A stretch of DNA of 64,000 bases from Macrotis lagotis. Taxonomy: Eukaryota > Chordata > Mammalia > Peramelemorphia > Peramelidae. A model generated the notes under the pieces. It was not told the DNA's origin. It searched no databases and saw only the letters and a program-made list of their open reading frames with translations. A program made the translations under genes and the position numbers. The stretch lies in assembly GCF_037893015.1 (NCBI RefSeq), contig NC_133660.1, positions 167,402,363-167,466,362 on the forward strand, written 5' to 3'. Positions 23,800-50,232 of this stretch are shown here, one piece after another (within the stretch, counting starts at the first letter, position 1; each line of letters opens with the position of its first letter).

Positions 23800-24300
23800 A
23801 CTCCTTCATTTTTCCTATATCCCACACCTCAACACTTTTCTATTTTCACTGTCCTCTTTGCTTTATCCTTAGAGGAAGAAACAGTCTTTCTCCTTTCTAA
23901 GACTAACTTTTTTACTTATCCCTCCTCCATATTACCTATTTCTGTTGAATAGGAAAAATCTCAGTTCTTCTGTCTCCCTTACTCCTCCTTTTCAAATCAT
24001 TTACCGATTTCTATGGATTCTACTTTGACTAGTATCTCTCCCCTTCTTTATTTACATGGTCACTATTCTAATTTAGAATTTTATCACAACTTACCTGGAC
24101 TATTTTAGTAGCCATTTAGTTGAACTTCTTTCCTTTGGTCAGTTCCTTCTACAATCTACTCTGCCAAAATAATCTTCCTGATGTACTGTTCTTACCATAT
24201 TATTCTCTTACTCAAAAAATCTTTACTAGATCCCCTTTACCATTAGGGATGGCATTGAAGAGTTTCCAAATCTGAATCCAACTTATCCTTTTAGACTTTA
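23800..24300 (+). repeat. Decayed L2-like LINE
   Basis: The string of CCTGGACTATTTTAGTAGCC, TCTACTCTGCCAAAATAATC TTCCTGATGTACTG and CAAAAAATCTTTACTAGATC CCC follows the L2 3' region. Moderate support. Confidence 0.45.
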
Positions 24301-24413
24301 TTGATTTTGAAAGAAACAAGTACTGTTCCTCTCTCCCCTCTCCCAAATTTTTAATTCCCGGAACTCACACAAATTCTTGCACACATTGGGTAACTTAAGA
24401 AAGCCTTGTTGAG

Positions 24414-24560
24414 GGGCAGCTAGGTGGTACAACCTAGGTGGATAGAGCACAGACCCTAGAGTCAGGAGGACCTGAGTTCAAATGGAGCCTCAGATACTTA
24501 ATAATTACCTAGCTGTGTAATTTTGGGCAAGTCACTTAACCCCATTACCTTACAAAAACA
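24414..24560 (+). repeat. tRNA-headed marsupial SINE with small internal head duplication
   Basis: GGGGCAGCTAGGTGGTACAA is followed by CCTAGGTGGATAGAGCAC, so the CTAGGTGG head motif occurs twice. It ends CATTACCTTACAAAAAC. Confidence 0.82.
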
Positions 24561-24769
24561 AAAGAAAATGAACAAAAAAAATAGTTGTTTAAATGAACTG
24601 AATTTATTGAATAGGTTGAAGGGTCAGGAAAAATTATAAAGAAATTTTAGGTTGGAACAGTAAAAAATAGAGAACTGATAAGTCTACATGGAAAGATAAA
24701 GATTGAGACTTGGAAAAAATAGTGTCAACAAATTTAATAATTTTCCAGATGTTACTGTGTTGTAAAGAA

Positions 24770-24925
24770 AATCCCAATGGATTTGGAATCTGAAAACCCT
24801 GATCCAAATCTTGGCTTTCATACTTATTAGTTGTGTGACCCTAGGTTAATCACTTAATTTCTTGGAACTTTGGTGTCATTATCTTTAATTAACCTGCTTG
24901 TTTCGAAAGTCTATGATTTTTGGTG
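24770..24925 (+). repeat. MIR-like SINE
   Basis: GGATTTGGAATCTGAAAACC, GTTGTGTGACCCTAGGTTAA TCACTTAATTTC and a decayed final block. Confidence 0.5.
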
Positions 24926-27900
24926 ATGGAAAGGCTCTTGACAAATCACTTGGTTCCCCCCTCCTTTCTTCCAGGTGAGCAAATAGACCTAGATAGATAG
25001 AACTTGCTCCCAAGGGTCACAGTTAATAGTGGCAAGACCAAATCTCAAACTGATTTTGTGAGTTCCAAGGTTCAGTGCTCTTTCCAATATACCATACTGC
25101 TTCTCTACTTACATGAATGTCTAGTACTTAGAGACTTAATCAAATTATATACATTTTTTTAAAGCTGGAGATCCTCTTAGCCCAATTCCTTCATTTTATA
25201 AATAAGAAACCAGTGGCCCACAAATCATTGTGTTTTATTCTAGGTAAAAAAAATGTTTTTAATGACAGATCCAGGATCATATTCTAGTTTTCTTAATTTC
25301 CAGTGAAGTGCTTTTACTTCATAGGTTATTTCACATTTAAGTCTTACAATTATTTAACTTTTTATAAATATATTATTTATATGTAATTGTGACTTGGTAA
25401 GAACTACTATAAGTTTGGGGAGAGAGAGATGTTTGGTAGAGCATAGGCCTAATCATCTGTAAAGGACAAGATTAAAATTAGTATCTGCCAGTCTAATGGG
25501 AAAAAATAAACCATTTAGTTACAATAAAGTATATCATTCTTGAAGGATTAAAATAAAAAGGAATAATTTTTTCAAATCAAAATTAGTCATAACTAAACCA
25601 TGGATAGATATAGTATTATTTTCACAGAACTTGTTACATATATGCAATTGCAAGTTCAAGGTGAGATTGCTATAGCATCATAGAGCTAGAGACAGAGGGA
25701 ATCTCAGATGCATTATCTTTGTGTGGATATTCTGATGATCTGATATAATTCCCATGGGTCTCCATAGACTTAGTTTAGGGTAAGGTAGGCTATTCCACTT
25801 AATTTGGAATTGGACTGAAATAGGAGATTTCTTAACACACTCATATTCTAGGAGGTGGGCATTCCTCACATATGTAGACATACACAAAAATAATATGGAG
25901 AAGAATGGCAGTGAGAGTGACTAATGTAGTCCTGCATGCCACCCTCAAAAGTTTTAAAAGTAGCTACTTAGAGAATAAGGCAACTGAGGCAGAAGTCTGA
26001 GGAGTTTTATTAAAGCCTTTTTTTAAGACTGACTAGAAGATATCCAAGGATGATGAAATGGAGGTGTCATGGGCTGAGTTTTCAAGATACTTTGTGAAAG
26101 TTGGGAATGAGAAAAAAAGAAGAAAAAATTCCCTTAGAATATAATTTCAATCATGTTTCCTGAGGCAAAATGAAACAAATTCCCCACAAGCAACTGTCAC
26201 AGGAAAACTAATCTCAGAAAGAAAATGATTCATAGAAGTCAAGTAGATTAAATACACATATATGTTTGAAATCAATAATTAGCATTCAAAAAAAAGCCAT
26301 AAGTGGAACTATACTATTCTTCTCTCTTTACTTGTTCCTTAGCATGGGAATGCTAAGTGGGGGTTTTACAAGCTACCCCTACTAATATACACCTCTCATA
26401 TAAGAGTAAGGTGTTAACCCTTGGTACTCTTGGGTGCTTTCCAGTTTCTATCAGTGGCTTTGATCTTTGACCATATCTACCTGAGGCAAATAATACTGTG
26501 ATTTGGATGCTCAGTTTTGATTGTCTATGTGACAGTCAAGGCAGGTGGATTTGTCCTGTGAACAAAGTTGTCTTGCCAAACTTGACCACAGTTTCAACCA
26601 CCTCTTCCTCACCCATAGTTTACCCTACTAATTTTTTTGATTAACTTTTATTACTCCAGGATGGGGATAGTTAATTATATGTTGGGGAGGCAGGGTAGAT
26701 CAGGAACTACTTTGAGTTCCTTCTTTGGATATGCATAACCTTTGAATAGGAAAACTCAAGGAGAAAGAAAACTAACTTTAGTCTTAGCATCCTCAGAGCC
26801 CATGATGATTATAGTATTAAATTTTTATGTTTAAATGCCTAGAAAAATCTATGCTTCTAAGCAATTTTCAGATTGTAGAGACTAGTTGAAATAGACAGCT
26901 GTCAGTAAAATTGGATTCCCCTACATTTACTCATCAGGGTAGACTCAAGCAGAATTCCCTAAATCTTTCCTTTACATGCCAAAAAACCCAAAACAAAACA
27001 AAAAACCCAACTTGTTATCATAGAGATGTAACTGGATATAAGAGTTGTACGGAACCTTAGAAGATTATCCAACTCTTTTATTGATAGGAAAAGGAAACTG
27101 ATCACCACAGTGGGGTTGGGGAAGTGATTTTCATTGGGTTACACTTTAAAATATAGTAAGCTCTAGATTGGAACTCAAGCCTTCTATCTCCAAATCTATT
27201 GCTTTTTCCATGATACTACAAAAAAGAGATAAATTCAAATAGTACATTTGCCTGGAATAGATGTCTCCAGTGGGATGACACTCCTCTCTCCCCCCACCCC
27301 CATGATGGATTTTAGGATGACAGACAACTTCTTATTCATATTTTCTTCTAACTGGATTATCTAGTTTGTGGATTCTGTTGGATCTGTATGGATTCCATGG
27401 TTTTTTTTTTCTTCTCTTTTGAACATTTAACCTTTTATTATCAACCTTAGTGAAACTTTTGAAAAGATAGAAAGAGAACCCAAAAGATTTTAGAAAACTT
27501 AAAACTTCTCTTTTGGCTCCTAGTTAGAAAATCAGGTGAAAAAAAAAGGAAATTAGGTGGAAGAACAATAGAGAAGCCCAAAGATTTGGCATAAAGTGGA
27601 CTTTGTAAAAGTTGTAGATTTCAATTTCTCATTTCATTCCTGACCCCCTTTAGTAAGGAATAATTGAGATCTGGATAAACAAAAAACCATTAAATAAACT
27701 CTCAGGAGTTACAGTCTCTACTTCCCTTGAGGCAGCACTAGCCTAGCAAATTCTGCTGGTGTTGCTGATTCCCCCCATCTCCAATAGAAAACTCATCAGA
27801 CACTGCCCCAGCCAGTGGGAGAGGGGGTGGGAGGAGGCACTGAACACATGGACCTTGCGATGTCTTGCAGCAGGGTCACAGAACTGCACCAGAAAATGGC

Positions 27901-30900
27901 TGAGAATGAACAAGAGCTGAAAGATTCTGATTTGGGCCCGAATGGTGATAATGCGGGCTAGCACTGAAAACAGCCATCAGAACATGTGAACATTATTTAC
28001 AGGTCTCAGGTTTTTTAAGCATCCATTCAAAGCCATGGTCAACCACACACAACATAAGATGACAGAACATTTCAATGAACTATGTACAGAATTTACATGA
28101 GCATTTACATCTGCCTTGCTAGAGGCTGCTAAGGTATTATTCCACACTCCTCTTAGAATATTATCTTGACATGATTTTTCTTTCATGAGATATCTTATTC
28201 TATAATTCCTGTTATAGGTGCCATCTGAATCAAATTGACAAATGCTTTTTTGATTACGCTTTGTTTAGGAAAAAACAGTGGAATATCACCCTTTGGTAAG
28301 ATGCTAAGGAATAGATATCATTATAAGATATCTTGAAGATTCTTTCCTGTCTGACATTAGAAATATATTTTTCATTTGGCAAGTTGTAATTAAACTTCTC
28401 AAATGTATTTATAAAATAGTCACAGATTTCAGAAAGACAGAATATACTTGAGAGTATCTCCAAGTATCATACATAATGTTCATTTTAAGAAAATCTCACC
28501 CTTGGGTCCATGAACCAGTGTCATTTTGCACATGACATATTTCCTTCTCCTATTTCCCAGTGTAAAGCACTAGAGAGGTTGGAACTGTGAGAACATTTCA
28601 TCTCACTTCACTAGACAACACAACCAGTCAGTCTCCTGTTCCTATTTGGCAAAAGTGAATGGAGGCAAAGCTCTCCCAGGTAGTTCCATCCCTAAACATG
28701 TTTTTACCTGAGTATCTGCCTCCTAAAGCTGGTAAGTGTAATGCACATCATGTGTAACAATATGGTCAAAGTAACATGAATGCAAAAGGAATGAACAATA
28801 ACATCTATGGCATGAAAGATTGATTCCATCATGCATCTACACTGGGAGAATCTACTTCAAAGGATGGGAGACTTGAGCAATGAGACATCTATCTCTAAAG
28901 CTCTAGTGGGACATAGATGGTCCACACCATTTTCCTTTCTCCCCCCCCCCCCACCCAGTTCCTATTGTCATTAAAACAATTTAATTTATGCCACTTTAAA
29001 ACAATGAATAAAATAGCCACTTGAAGGCTAAATATTTCTTCTCTCAATGATGTTCAGCCTGTTTTTCTCCCAAAATTGGACATGAGCTAAGGGTAACTAA
29101 GAATATTTAACAACATCTGTATGTACCACTGAGTTTAGGAAGTGAAGAAGAGAGAAAGAATCCTGAGTGGTAGGACTCTGAAAAGCTGGAGGCAAGAAGG
29201 AGAGAGAGGGGAAGAAGGTGGGAGCCACCAAATTCTTTCATGCCTTTGGCAAGTATGAAGGGGGGAGAGGCATGGTGAGGATTTGGGGTTGGGACAGGGA
29301 AAGGAAGGAGAAGCTCCCCTTCCTCCAGTGTAAAGGAGGAATTTGAAGTGATACCTTCCTGTTCCTAGAAGGCCATTTTTGCAGACCCAATGTTAATTTT
29401 TTTCCTTTTGAAATTACCAATCTTCAAAAAGGTCTGCTGAAAAATGGAGTTAGGTTCTTAATAAAATAGGAGAACAATCTTTTTGATTTTCTCAGGACTG
29501 TTCCAGAATTTTCATTTTACATTTCATACTCAGGGGCACATGTAGAATACTTAACATTTATTTTACTAACCAGCAGTAAACTAGTGCCTTGATAATCATA
29601 AATAACCCTAGCAAACTGCCTCAGAACTCTTAGCTGATCCCTTAGCATCTTGTAACCAGCACATGATTTAAATAATGCTTCTTGAAGCACTGAGAAATAC
29701 CTACTTTTTCATGTTATGTTTGGCAGTTTGCATGCCTTCTCAACACATGCATCTTGCCTTTCCTATGGAAAGGAAAAAATTATTTCTCAATAAAATATTG
29801 GCTTCCTTTTTCTCTTCCCTCCCTGGTCTCTTTTCCCATCTCTCTGTGGTTATATATGTAACTTTCTTTGTGTTTGCCTCTTGATGTATCTGTGTTTCTC
29901 TGTTTTTCTGATTGTGTCTGAATAGGTGTCTTTCCATGTGTCTCTATGTATTTCTCTATTTCTTTGTGTGTCTGTCTTTTTATGTTTCTCTCTCATTTGG
30001 AGCAGGAACTTTATAATATAGAAGAGCATCAAGAAATATCAACAGGAAGGTATGGATGATGTGAGGCAAGGGCTTTTCAGTTGAAATAGTCTTTTTAGAA
30101 AAATGGCACAATGTCACAAAATTTTCTAAGTTAGAAGAGGAAAAGATGTTCAGAATAATAAACAAGCTTGGTTCTAAAGTTAATTTACATTTTTTCTGAC
30201 AGTCCTAGAAATAAGTCCTTTCCAGAGTATCTGGCTTACAGGTATAGCACATCATTTAAGCAGGGAATTGCAGGACCTTGATACACACTTGGGACAAGCA
30301 CAATTAAAGGCAAATTGCTGACATCTCTGTCTCCCTTCCACCCTCACCTCCTCTACTCTTCACCCCACATATTAGGAAATTCTTCACACTCGATATAGTG
30401 TAGATTCTGGGGGGGGGGTCTTGGTAGGAGAACCTTTCTCACTCTTTGGGATTCCTTATTTTCCCTCTGTTGTGGGGTGGAGGGAACAGAGATTTCCTGA
30501 GAATCTGTAACTTGTCAATGGCTTGTTCTGAGACATTAGAATTATTATTATTATTTTTTGGCAGCATGATGTTACAGATCACCAGGAAGCAGTATAGGAA
30601 AAGAGCAAGATTTTCTTTTCATTTTCATTTTTTAAAAAAGGAGAAAAAATCAAATAAAGAGATATTAGGAATGTTTGCCCTAGATCTCTCTGTTGTTATT
30701 TTTTTTTTGTAAACATGGTGATAAATAGTGATTGTTTCAAAACTGCTCCCAAAGAGCTAATAATCTGGACCAAAATGTACTTAGGGGGAAATACTGTTCT
30801 CATTTAAAGAAAACATGATATGGTAATAAAAATGATAAGTAGGAACTAAAATAAAGTGGACAGCTGAATATTTTACCTTAAAAATATAGCAGTGTAACTG

Positions 30901-30974
30901 CTAGGGACCTGTGAGAATAGAAAAAAACAATGTAGAGGAGGATAATGATCTAAATTATGCTATCATTACAGAAT

Positions 30975-44705
<13,731 letters not shown>

Positions 44706-46633
44706 CTGAAACAAGAAACGAAAAATTGTCATCTAGAGATAAATTTCAGGTTGTTAAAAGCCATATGTGGGGGAAAAACTCATTTCCAAATGACAATTGG
44801 TAAGGAGGCTATACTCATGGGAGGAGTGATTTGATTTCTGATAACTGGGGATTGACAGGTATTAGATTTCTGACTGTCTCCTTTGCCTTCCTGCCTTTAA
44901 CTTTAAATCATGGACAGAAGAGAAAAAGAAAGAGAATGAATTAAAACAAATGACCAGATTTTTTTTTTAATTACTATTTCAGAATCAAGATATTATTACT
45001 GTACTGGCTTCCTTCTTCTGGTGAGATGGGAGAGAAGAGGTCAATTTCTGTTTAGATCCAGTCTTAATATATTTTAAAATATGAATGAAAATTTTATGAA
45101 CTATGAATTCCTTAGACATCCTAATCATTTAGCAATCATTCAATAAGGAAATAGTTAAATTAAGATTTTTTAAAGGATTTCTTATAGGTCCTCAACTCAG
45201 GAGTGCTCATCAATCTTCTTTCTTAGACTTAAGAATGTGTGGATAATGTTTTCTCTTATACTCTCATTGATGTAAATATATGGTGAACATTGGTACATCA
45301 AGCATTTGTGATATACAATGGCTATGATAGTAACTCCTTAAAATAATGAATGAGTATATTTAAAATGTAATGTAAATATTTAAACACTGGAGGTTAATCA
45401 GGGGGTTAACTGGCTATGATTTATAAGATGCTAAGTCTGATTTCAATCTATCCATAAAGATTATGAAAACTCCATTTGACCCATTTATAACTGTGTGGAT
45501 CAACTGAGAATACATTTACTGGCTTAATTTGATATAGAAGCATGAGACTATAAAATAGGGGTGAGCTGCAGAGTTGATCTCTTTACTTTCCTTCTATTAC
45601 TATCCCATTCACCCAGGGAGGAACAGGACTAGATCTGGATGGGATGAGGAGTTTTCTCCCCCTACTCCATTCCAATCATTGTTTCTTTGGGGCAGAGGTG
45701 CATTTGTGTATTCTTATTGGATGAATTGACAGGTTAGTTCCTGGATCCTGAATTCCTGAACACTGAAGACCTGGACCCTACCCTGGAAATTTGTTGAGAG
45801 ACATTGGCAGTTGCATATGGTCCAAGGATAAGTGAATAAAGAAATAAGGGTTTCTAAATCTCAGCCTTTTAGTAAAAAATAGAGAGTTTCTGAGTAAGGC
45901 TAATCTCAGACTACCCATCTAGATCATAGGTTCAAGATTTCTGAAATCAAATTTTCTAGAGATAAAAGAGGAATTCCATGAAAGTACTAGTTTCAGGCTT
46001 GCCTTCTCTAGCAAAGCTAAATTCAAGTGTTCTAGTCTAGAGAGAAAAGGGAGATCTTAAGCAGCACCAGCCTTTTGGAAAATCAGTCTCCCTCTCCCCC
46101 CCACACACATTTTCCTCCCCTATCTTCATCCTAACAAACAAACACAACTGGAGCAGAAGCACGAGGCTGAATCCACAATATGGAGAAATGAATGATTGAT
46201 ATAAATTATTTAGTTAGTGCAGGTCTGATTGTCTTTGTAGCAATTTCAAGTTTGTTTTCCTCCATGAGATAAGGATGTTCAAACACTTAGTTTCATATTA
46301 TAAAGTTGGATGCCTACATGCATCTATGGGTTGAAATAAAAACTCACTAGAACAATGACTGGTTGCCTCTGGAATAAGCATACATTTATTACCCTTCTAT
46401 AGCATTCCAAACTACTGGGTAAATCTAGAGAATTGAACAGACTCTGGGGAAAGATGGTGACTCACTGAAGAAAGGGGAATCTTATCAAATGTTCATGGGC
46501 TACTCTAAGTCCTTTTCATTGCTTTTGTATTTTCTGTTGGGTAGATTAAAAGACCTGCCATCTTCTGTGAGCAGGAGTAGGCATGCTGGTAAACATTTAA
46601 CTGATTGTCCAAAAATAAATAAATAGAATATGT

Positions 46634-46644
46634 GTATGTATATA

Positions 46645-46675
<31 letters not shown>

Positions 46676-46677
46676 GA
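46634..46677. repeat. (TA)n microsatellite
   Basis: GTATATATATATATATATAT with one CA interruption. Confidence 0.93.
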
Positions 46678-46918
46678 CATTTTAAAGTTTATTTTCCATT
46701 ATTGACATCTTCTTCATCACTTTCTTGAGTTTAGATAATCAGTAAAACAATAGATTAATCCCTAATTTGTCCCATTTGACAATTTCTGAGGGGTAGCTCC
46801 TACACATCTTTATCTGGGAGTCATGGAAAACTGTTGTCCCTGAAGAACTGAAATTGAGACTTAGACCAAAGCAGTGTTGCTAGGTGCCTGGAGGATCTGG
46901 ACTGCAACACATCACAAA

Positions 46919-47442
46919 TAAGAAGTTTTGAAGAAGTAGACTAATGTATGGCATAGAAGAAATATATGGATAAAAATGGCAAGCAAATTATGTAGTCAGG
47001 GTAAGATTAATTAACTAATAGACAGGCCATATGCTTCCCTCATATTTCTGTGATGTTAAGAGAAAGTAAGCAAGGGTTACAAGATGCAACTCAGTCATGT
47101 TGACTATCATAAATACCCAAATTGATTACAAAGAACCTATGAAGGAAGATGCTATCTGCATCCAGAGAAATGACTGATAAATAGAAGTATGTATAGAATA
47201 ATTTTACATATATAAATATATACATATTCATGTCTAATGGTGGCCATCTCTAAGGTGGGGAAGGGAAGGAAAAAATGGAAAAAACCCTCAGCTACAAGAT
47301 AACTTTGTAAATTTAAAAGGAATAGCAAGTTGTACATGATAGAGTTGCAGTTTCATGTACAATCGTCATTTTTTTCCTATTCTACTCTTATAGAAATGCT
47401 TTTTAATTTCTTAAATTCACAATAAAATAAATAAAAACTTTA
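46919..47442 (+). repeat. Unnamed retroposon, copy A (with A-rich 3' end)
   Basis: Starts GAAGTTTTGAAGAAGTAGAC and runs through ATGCTATCTGCATCCAGAGA and GGTGGCCATCTCTAAGGTGG to an AATAAAATAAATAAAAACTT end, which suggests a retroposed 3' terminus. About 340 bases recur at 50225-50563, visibly more than 90% alike. I do not recognise the family. Confidence 0.6.
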
Positions 47443-47454
47443 AAAAAGAAGCTT

Positions 47455-47601
47455 AGGGGTGGCTAGGTGACAAAGTAGATAGAGCACTGACCCTGGAGTC
47501 AGGAGTACCTGAGTTCAAATCCAGCCTCAGACATTTAATAATGACCTAGCTGTGTGCCTTGGGCAAGCCACTTAACCCCATTTGCCTTGCAAAAAACCTG
47601 A
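47455..47601 (+). repeat. tRNA-headed marsupial SINE with target duplication
   Basis: GGGGTGGCTAGGTGACAAAG to CATTTGCCTTGCAAAAAACC, flanked by AAAAGAAGCTTA before and after. It sits in the A-rich tail of retroposon copy A. Confidence 0.88.
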
Positions 47602-48239
47602 AAAAAAAGAAGCTTAATCTACTTGAGTAGAGCCTGTGACACAGAAAAAAGCTTTATATGGAAAATTTGGTTCTCTTAGTTTAGATAGTCATGTGATAGG
47701 TGTTAAGATAAAGGGGGATTGAGTTGAATACCCCTTCCTTGAATCTTTCTGTCTGAAATTCAGAATGAGAATCTTTTTTAGGACCATAGTTACATGATAG
47801 ACAGGTATCCAATGAAAGATTAGTGACAGATAGTATTGTGTAGTAATGATTCTAAGGAGTATAAAGAAGGGGAGAAGAATCCTGTGAATAAGAATTCATT
47901 TATTATATTTTTATTACTCATACCTATCACAAGTCCCAGCACAAAAGGGCTAAATAAATGCTTGTTGACTGATTTGTAAAAATTTATTCAACTTTACAAG
48001 TTTCTTATAAGGAGAATATTTAAGTGAAACAAGCTGAATATAGTCAAATAGAGATTTATCCTTCCATTACTCCCTTTTCCCTACCCTCATGGCATTTACA
48101 GACTAGGGAAGGAGGTTTGTTACATAAATACTTTGGAACGGGACTTTCCTTATATTGATATGAGGGAACATTTACTGTGGAAATGCCTTCCATAGATAGA
48201 AATGAATGATTTTTCTGTAACAGGATCATAGTATGATTG

Positions 48240-48500
48240 ATTTAGAGCTAGAAATTACTGAAAACTCCTAGTTTTACAGATAAAAAAGTTAGGGCTCTAA
48301 GAAGGTAAATAACTTGTGGTCACACAGGTAGTAAGAGGCAGAATTAAGATTCTGAACCTTGTCCTCAAGTCCAGTAGTCTTAGAGATTTCCCTGGGACTC
48401 AGAGAGGTTAGCTGCCCTGCTCATGATCACATAGCTAATAGGTGTCAGAGGAAAGATTGAAAATAAGGTCTTCCTATCTCCAATCAGTCTTCTTTCCAAT
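48240..48500 (-). repeat. MIR-like SINE pieces
   Basis: CTAGTTTTACAGATAAAAAA GTTAGGG, GTGGTCACACAGGTAGTAAG and, just after, ATGATCACATAGCTAATAGG TGTC indicate two overlapping MIR-like fragments. Confidence 0.55.
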
Positions 48501-48529
48501 ACACCACACTGTGCTCATGGCCAATGCAT

Positions 48530-48701
48530 TGTTAAGTTCCTGTTTGACTAGCTGCTCAGGAAGTGTTAAGTTTCTGCCAGCTAGCTTATCCTTACCCAGG
48601 CGAATGTTGAAGGGGTGGAAGACAAGGGAGACAAGGATGACAAGTTCTTCTTAAAGTTCTCCTAGTTCTCCAAGTACTCCCACATACAACAGTCCCTTAC
48701 A
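48530..48701 (-). repeat. 3' LTR of the 48530-51389 element
   Basis: 172 bp, preceded on the - strand by the purine tract at 48702-48714 and followed by ATGCAT (48524-48529). It is longer than the 5' copy in its first third. Confidence 0.75.
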
Positions 48702-49693
48702 TATCCCCCTTTTTGTCTTTTTTTTGAAGTGAAATTCCTTAATTCAATTACATAATGGATACCACATAAGTTGTGAACGAAAGTTCAAAAATAGTATAAA
48801 CAAATGTCAATTTAAACAATAGTAAAAACAACTAAGCATCCAAATCAATTAACATGAGTTACAAAATAATATTTCCATCATTATATTATTCATGAATCCA
48901 CAGATTCATCCCAGAAGAGGGTCATGATTTATATTTCCCTTACCATAAATATGTGATGATAGATGAGACAAAGAATATATAACAAGTAACTGTTTGACAA
49001 TTATATCAATTTAACATCAAAACAAATCAGATAGTACAAATATCTCTTTCCCAAAAAGAAATCATTAAATTATATGATTCAATATTCCCAAATTCCTAGA
49101 AATACAATTTATCCTAATATAATTTCATTCTGAATTACACACATAGACACACAGACACAAACAACAGAAACAACTCTCTTGACATTTATTTACCAAGCTG
49201 AGATTGATACCCTGGCCGGTACCAGGTCTCAGAATATAGAAACATTTTCCTACCTCTCCAGACCAGTAGAGAGATGTGAAAACGTCCTATTGATGATTAA
49301 ATACACATATACACCACATAATGCACCCATTAAGACTGGTCAAAAATAACTTGAAATCAAATAGAATTTCTTGAGGAACCTCATATATCTAGAAAATAGC
49401 CAATCAAAATAAGTTGAATGCATTCTTAAACAACACAACATTCAAAGTTAGCTACTCTATTATAGAGCTATTAACCATAGGCAGAGGATTAATTCAAAAG
49501 ATGAAATCTGAATTTCCCAGTCCCAGAAAAAAGTCTTCTTCCCTTTTTTCTTAACTAATTGACCATGAAGTTTCCCAATCAATGGCCTATTGCCCAACCC
49601 CTCCTCCTCCCCAAACCAGGAAGGAGGCATGGGAGTGTCTTGATTTCTAAAATAAGTTTTTTTTGGGGGGGGGGGGGTCTTTCCTTTTCTGTA

Positions 49694-50020
49694 TCAAAGC
49701 ATGCATTCCTTCTGAGACATAGGCTTGAATTTTGAAGTTCCAAAAAAGGGAAGATTTCCCTTTTCCCTCCCCCCCACTCTGCAGAAGGTGGGAGCAGCAG
49801 AGAATGAGAGAGAGCATTTGAAATTACTTGAGTTGTTGACAACAGTACAATTTGGAGCTGTTGCATTTTTTGACCAGTAGTCAACACCATTACAAACTGT
49901 CCAATAGCATGTGGCATTTTTGCTCTCAACAGAGGAAGTACAGTTAGTGTGTGCTTCACCGCTTTCTGGTGCTGGAGCAAGAGTTGTGGTGTGCTTGGAT
50001 GTAGGCTGACAGTGTTTCAA
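49694..50020 (-). pseudogene. CD164-like (sialomucin) segment inside the LTR element fossil
   Basis: A - strand frame contains HTTTLAPAPESGEAHTNC, then NATCYWTVCNGVDYW, SKNATAPNCTVVNN and SNFKCS. The order Thr/Pro-rich stretch, N-x-T-C-aromatic-W-x-x-C, N-x-T, C-x-V-x-N and F-x-C matches the cysteine-rich domain of CD164/endolyn, a heavily glycosylated host membrane sialomucin of endosomes and haematopoietic cells. Upstream on the same strand (51068 downwards) a short open stretch begins MTWQGTCLLFLLATAACLAA, which looks like a signal peptide. It has no visible introns and the copy is not intact. It could be a captured host transcript or a viral surface protein with convergent pattern; I favour capture. 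Confidence 0.55.
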
Positions 50021-50232
50021 ATAGCAAATAGCAGTACTAATAACTTAGATATTTCTGCATTTGTGCTGGTTCAAACCATCACAATCCATTGACTTCAAAT
50101 CTGTTTTCTTCTTACCTTTTGAACTGCTAAGAAGTCCCAAGAGTCTCAAAGAAAGTTTTGAGAGCTTCTGCATATTTACTGTTGCTAAGGAAACAAGTTT
50201 TAATATCTCTGTGTTTGGGCTTTCAGAAGTTT
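50011..50232 (-). repeat. Inverted partner of 52244-52469, inside the LTR element
   Basis: On the - strand it reads CTGAAAGCCCAAACACAGAG through TTCAAAAGGTAAGAAGAAAA to CTATTTGAAACACT. About 95% alike to 52244-52469 by eye. The match ends at 50011, where CD164-like text begins. Confidence 0.8.

Larger units (their letters stand above)
19590..30974 (-). other. GABRB1: Possible very long GABRB1 3' UTR
   Basis: No exon or other gene is seen in the 11 kb downstream of the GABRB1 stop. The stretch has noticeably fewer SINEs than the flanks: only 22687-22822, 24414-24560 and MIR/L2-like pieces around 23.6-25 kb. A - strand AATAAA lies at 19601-19596, followed by a T/G-containing stretch. Published blots for rodent beta-1 report an mRNA of roughly 12 kb (from memory), which a UTR of this size would explain. 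This is inference; the true end is unknown. Confidence 0.35.

Noticed and set aside
49579-49980. 133-codon - strand open frame with a mucin-like look
   Set aside because: It is an alternative frame over the CD164-like segment of the LTR fossil; the 49694-50020 frame has the family spacing, this one does not.
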